DNA of 64,000 nucleotides from Rhodobacteraceae bacterium M385 (GTDB taxonomy: Bacteria > Pseudomonadota > Alphaproteobacteria > Rhodobacterales > Rhodobacteraceae): the NCBI GenBank assembly GCA_025141835.1, contig CP081102.1, forward strand, positions 3,623,501-3,687,500. Direction: 5' to 3'. The position numbers were made by a program, and so were the translations under genes. Numbering within the stretch: the first letter of the stretch is position 1; each line of letters opens with the position of its first letter. Positions 58,615 through 64,000 of this stretch are shown in pieces. Below the pieces are notes generated by a model that made no database searches, was not told the origin of the DNA, and was given only the letters and a program-made list of their open reading frames with translations.

Positions 58615-59763
58615 ATGAACGTAGAAATCGTCCATGCCGGCTTCGACGGACTTAGGGTCAACGTTGAAGCTCTAATTTCAACCGAAGTCCGCTCAATACT
58701 TAATGCCGCGAAAGAAGTGGCCCTTGGCTTAAAGTCCGCGGTTCCGGTCACAATCAATGGGATGGAATTTGCAGTAAGGCACACAGGAAACCGGGCCTTC
58801 TCTGTGCACACCGGAGAATATGGTGCGGAGTTCTTCTTACATGATCCCGAGTACAAAGATTGCATCGGACCGGGGGTGAAAATGGACTTCCGGGCCTTCT
58901 TTCTTGCCACGAGCGGCCTCGAAGGTGCGAGGCTCTACTTTCAACAAGCCATGGCGGCGTTACAGGTCAGCACCCACCAAGAGCACATGATGGTTTCACG
59001 CGTGGACTTTGCCGTTGATGTTCTGGCGCCTTCCTTCGTTCCCGATGTTGATGCAGTCATACTCCCGGCAAGGACGAGTAAACGGGAATTTCGAGAGGCC
59101 GACACAAACCAACGCTTCTTCGCAAACACGGAAGTGACTGGCATCACGTGTGGTCACGTCAGTAACCGACAACTCGTCATCTACGACAAACGCGCGGAGG
59201 TACTAGCTAAACGCAAACTCGGCTGGCTTGAGATTTGGAACGACACGCGGGTGAAAGCGGGGCTTCCACCATTTGATCTAAGTGACCGCGATCAGAGCAA
59301 GGTCTGGCGCTTCGAGAACAGGGTAGGGTCGAAGTGTCTGCGACGGAGATGGGAAATCCGAAGTTGGGACGATCTTGACGCGATGATTGGCGATGTCTTC
59401 GACGAGTCCTTGGAAAAGATGAGATACGCGGAAACTCAGATGGACCCGAACCGGAGCAGGTGGCCAGATCATAGGATCTGGTCGCAAGTACGCGGGATAG
59501 TCGGGAAAAGCCTTTCTGGGTACCGCTCCGGTGTGCTCCCCAACACGATCAAAGAAATCAACCGCGCTGAGCACATGCGCATGACAGATCAAAACATCAC
59601 GGGAAATCTCATCGCAAGAGCCGTTGCGAGCGGCGTCAAAGCGGAGAACTTCTGGGGCTTCGCTCGAAATCACATCGCCGATCTAAAAGAGCTATCAGAA
59701 CAGCACATTCACACATTGGAGGAGCGTTTTGCTAAAGTGGAAGGGCGCTATAGGTTCCGATGA
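58615..59763 (+). CDS. Rep_trans/MOBT-type replication initiator or relaxase
   Basis: 382 residues from the ATG at 58615 (AAAGGA 6 nt upstream). Rep_trans (replication initiation factor) signatures: MVSRVDFAVDVLAP, LVIYDKRAEVLAK and KVWRFENRVGSKCLR. This family includes rolling-circle initiators of filamentous phages and plasmids and the MOBT relaxases of Tn916-type elements. The protein could nick the origin-like block upstream. Which of the two roles applies cannot be told from sequence. Confidence 0.82.
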   Translation: MNVEIVHAGFDGLRVNVEALISTEVRSILNAAKEVALGLKSAVPVTINGMEFAVRHTGNRAFSVHTGEYGAEFFLHDPEYKDCIGPGVKMDFRAFFLATSGLEGARLYFQQAMAALQVSTHQEHMMVSRVDFAVDVLAPSFVPDVDAVILPARTSKREFREADTNQRFFANTEVTGITCGHVSNRQLVIYDKRAEVLAKRKLGWLEIWNDTRVKAGLPPFDLSDRDQSKVWRFENRVGSKCLRRRWEIRSWDDLDAMIGDVFDESLEKMRYAETQMDPNRSRWPDHRIWSQVRGIVGKSLSGYRSGVLPNTIKEINRAEHMRMTDQNITGNLIARAVASGVKAENFWGFARNHIADLKELSEQHIHTLEERFAKVEGRYRFR

Positions 59764-59854
59764 TTTGGGCGGGAGGCGAACATTCGCTGCGTCGTTTACC
59801 AAGGCCTGTCATGCGGGACGAAGTTGCCGTTCGTTCGGGGTGCGCTTGATTGCC

Positions 59855-61156
59855 TCAAGACCGACTTAGAAACTTTGCCAGAGCAGCAGAGATTGAAGGG
59901 TCAAGTCCCCCTTCTTCGTCTTTGATAATCCCATCTGGGGTAGGCCGAAACAATGCCGCGAGCACAATGCTCTCGTTCTCTTTGGCAATTGACTTATCCT
60001 GAGTAATAGCAGCAAACGACTTCGCAAAGGCAGTCTTTTCTTCCGCATCAAGGCTAAGATGGCGCTCGCTCAGGAACATACGATATTGCAGCCTCGTGGC
60101 CCAGAGCAGCACAGAGAATGTCATGAGCAGGCTGGCGACTTGGACAGGCCCCTCGTAGCTAAACATGATTTCGCAGGTCTGAAGTCCGTCTCGAATAGTG
60201 CAGACCTCGTGTGTGAATGATGCTGCGATTTCATCACCGAAACAGACAGCTGTGCCAATTGCGGCAGCAACGGTTGCAACTCCCAGCCCGAGAAACCACT
60301 TTAATGCAGCTTTAGACCGTGCGCTGTGATGGGCAGCCCTACTGTTCCAGAGGACAACCGGTGCATCGAGCTCCATATGCTGGCGATACCGCTGAATCAT
60401 CTCTTCAAATTCGACCATTCGTCCATCGAATTGCTCGGCCCGCGACACCCCGGCGTTCATGAATTTTCGATCCCGACGCGCTTCAAGGTAGCTAAACACC
60501 CTGAATAGCCTGCCAAACTGTTTCGTGTGGTCGTCGTTTGCCGCCTCGCCGTCATCGATCAACTTGTGAACTCTGGCAAGCTCATTCTCGGCCTGATTGG
60601 CTCCGTCCCTCATTTGTTGGAGATTGCCCGCGTTTGGGACGACGGACAAAACAGCCCTTACTGTTTGGAGCGCCACTCTTGCCTGCTCAAGTTTCGCCAT
60701 GTAATTTTGATGGCGGTTCAAAACCTGCAAGGAGCGACTATCGACCATAAAGGCCTCCAGTATATTGGTGGCCGCTTCTGATCTATGGCTGCCAAATAGG
60801 CCTAGAACAACTACACCTTCCGGAGACTTGCTCGGCGGCGGTAAAGCTAAGGCCCCTTGTTTGCCATCGGCCCTTTGATTGAAGCCATCTACATCTCCGA
60901 CGAATTTGCGTAGTTCACTTATTGCTTTAACAATTTGGCCAAGCGTCAATTGATCATTTCTTGGGCTTCGAACATTCAAGGCAACGGCGTTCCCCTGCTG
61001 GACATCTAGCACTGCCGACCAGGCTTTTTCTTCGCCGTTTAAGTAGGCCGTTACGGCCTCCTGTGATTTGAACTCCTCATCGGGGAGCCCTTCGTACGAA
61101 ATCCTATATATGGCCAAAAGGGTACTCCAAATGTGTCGCTTGAAATGGCCATTCAT
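59855..61156 (-). CDS. DUF6161-like membrane protein (cargo)
   Basis: 433 residues from the ATG at 61156 (a GTG one codon upstream is possible). The N-terminal part is soluble with a coiled-coil-like stretch (QMRDGANQAENELARVHKLI). Two membrane segments lie near residues 290 and 340 (FLGLGVATVAAAIGTAVCF; VASLLMTFSVLLWATRL). The tail SERHLSLDAEEKTAFAKSF with ALFRPTPDGIIKDEEGG matches what I recall of DUF6161. It is in reverse orientation to the mobility genes at the right end of the element, which is typical for cargo. A defence role is a guess. Confidence 0.65.
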   Translation of the reverse strand: MNGHFKRHIWSTLLAIYRISYEGLPDEEFKSQEAVTAYLNGEEKAWSAVLDVQQGNAVALNVRSPRNDQLTLGQIVKAISELRKFVGDVDGFNQRADGKQGALALPPPSKSPEGVVVLGLFGSHRSEAATNILEAFMVDSRSLQVLNRHQNYMAKLEQARVALQTVRAVLSVVPNAGNLQQMRDGANQAENELARVHKLIDDGEAANDDHTKQFGRLFRVFSYLEARRDRKFMNAGVSRAEQFDGRMVEFEEMIQRYRQHMELDAPVVLWNSRAAHHSARSKAALKWFLGLGVATVAAAIGTAVCFGDEIAASFTHEVCTIRDGLQTCEIMFSYEGPVQVASLLMTFSVLLWATRLQYRMFLSERHLSLDAEEKTAFAKSFAAITQDKSIAKENESIVLAALFRPTPDGIIKDEEGGLDPSISAALAKFLSRS

Positions 61157-61159
61157 CAC

Positions 61160-61514
61160 GACATGAATTCAGCTCGGTGGCAAGACAGCGTTGGACATGG
61201 TGCACTCTTTGCCAACCTTTGCAGCGTTCAGCCATCAAGGTTCGCCGTGGCCGTTAACTATTCTTCTACCTATCGTGCAGTGCCTAGGGGGCTTAAGAAG
61301 GGGGCCATGGCGAATGGTCCCCTCGGGGCCGATCCTTAACGCCAGCCTATCTGAGCGGGCCGACATCCCGCGCGTGAGACGCGCCGAGTGAAATGAGGGT
61401 AGGTGCGGACTGCGGGCGCATTGACAGTTAAGTCATGGGCGGATCTGCCCGTGGCATGAAAATCACAGGCGCAGATTTGGGTCGCTTGCTTCCATAGTGC
61501 TTCCACCGTGTGCA
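61160..61514. other. Right-end noncoding part of the element
   Basis: No supported gene between the DUF6161-like start and the terminator near attR. It should contain the promoter of the cargo gene. Confidence 0.35.
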
Positions 61515-61544
61515 CAAACAAAAACACCACCCCAAAAGGCGGCG
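61515..61544 (-). terminator. Intrinsic terminator of the rRNA-tRNA-fMet operon supplied by the element
   Basis: Minus-strand CGCCGCC pairs with GGTGGTG (7 bp with two G-U) around a 6-nt loop, followed by TTTTTGTTTG. It lies about 30 nt after the tRNA CCA and inside the element's right end, so it replaces the hairpin stranded at 55685-55705. Confidence 0.6.
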
Positions 61545-61573
61545 ATTAAGCGTTTGATATTTATTGGAATTAT

Positions 61574-61650
<77 letters not shown>

Positions 61651-61725
61651 ACAATATCGCCTCGTGGCCAGTGTGGTCATGATGAGGCTTGGGTATCGTT
61701 AGAGAGATATGTTTGTTTCTTACTA

Positions 61726-61843
61726 GGTTTGGCGGTGACCTACTCTCCCACACCTTGAGATGCAGTACCATCGGCGCAACGGCACTTAACGGCCGGGTTC
61801 GGAATGGAGCCGGGTGTTTTGCTCGCGCTATGACCACCAAACC
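61726..61843 (-). rRNA. rrf: 5S ribosomal RNA
   Basis: About 118 nt; the terminal stem GTTTGGTGGTCATAGCG pairs with the 3' end around TGACCGCCAAAC. Internal sequence fits alphaproteobacterial 5S (ACACCCGGCTCC, GGTGTGGGAGAGTAGG). Ends are approximate to a few bases. Confidence 0.93.
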
Positions 61844-61995
61844 AAGAAAGAAACAAACAATCAGCTAAGCTACACGATGTGTAACAATACTATCCAGATT
61901 TTAACACTGTATGGTGTTGGTGATGCTTCATTGTCCATGAGGATCAAGTAAAACCGCTCCTCTTGTGAGGCGCACGGTAATTCCTGTCTTTCACT
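61844..61995 (-). other. 23S-5S spacer
   Basis: About 150 nt of spacer with AT-rich sequence between the 5S and 23S genes; no tRNA is seen in it. Confidence 0.5.

Positions 61996-64000
<2,005 letters not shown>

Overview
The window looks like an alphaproteobacterial replicon of the Rhodobacterales (roseobacter) type. It has moderately high GC. The rRNA operon end is ordered 23S-5S-tRNA-fMet. The plasmid-like ParB/DUF932 pair, the Ccm/Dsb proteins and the style of the site-specific recombinases all fit that group. Taxonomy is inferred from protein style only. No conjugation (tra) genes are visible.

Layout. (1) 1-3.2 kb, minus strand: a ParB-family protein running off the left edge and a DUF932 protein. 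Each is preceded by the same ~42-nt two-stem leader. (2) 3.6-49.8 kb: a large heavy-metal and envelope-stress island. It holds a Crp/Fnr regulator; DUF411 and BNR proteins; a copper P-type ATPase operon with a VTT protein and a CDF; an EF-hand protein; a response regulator/histidine kinase pair; ccmFGHI; DsbD- and DsbA-like proteins; four cytochromes c; a multicopper oxidase; copZ/copA/cueR; a Rieske protein; DUF305; two DsbB; a CDF/transglutaminase operon; a divalent-metal MerR regulator with YnfA; an overlapping SCO1-DsbB-DsbA-PCuAC-SCO1-M23 operon; a ZIP transporter; and a Zn/Cd ATPase-TRAP-L,D-transpeptidase operon. (3) 50-54 kb: a scrapyard with a decayed duplicate membrane gene, an IS1380 fragment, an intact YcbB-type L,D-transpeptidase, an LpxD N-terminal stub, and a second copy of the DUF932 start plus leader (direct repeat, 50 kb from the first). 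(4) 54-61.6 kb: a large serine recombinase whose last codons are the antisense of a tRNA-fMet 3' half, then a 5.85-kb integrated element. That element has a tyrosine integrase, an AlpA-like HTH protein, a Rep_trans/MOBT-type protein, a DUF6161-like membrane protein and perfect 46-bp att repeats. (5) 61.6-64 kb: tRNA-fMet, 5S and partial 23S rRNA on the minus strand.

How it fits together. Nine or ten promoters in the island have MerR-type architecture (-35, 19-bp spacer, -10, with a dyad in the spacer). They fall into two sequence classes. These match two MerR regulators in the window: a CueR with Ser at the monovalent-selectivity position, and a CadR/ZntR-type protein with Cys there. Besides pumps and oxidases, the island supplies extra copies of exported machinery that contains thiols, hemes or Fe-S clusters: five L,D-transpeptidases in the window, cytochrome c maturation, Dsb enzymes, a Rieske protein and SCO chaperones. 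This suggests it protects or replaces the envelope targets of metal poisoning as well as exporting metal. The most unusual items are the repeated structured leader (possibly an ssDNA promoter), the terminator exchange at the tRNA-fMet integration site, a CDF transporter lacking both canonical Asp ligands, and the small Rep_trans element with its GC-rich palindromic origin-like block.
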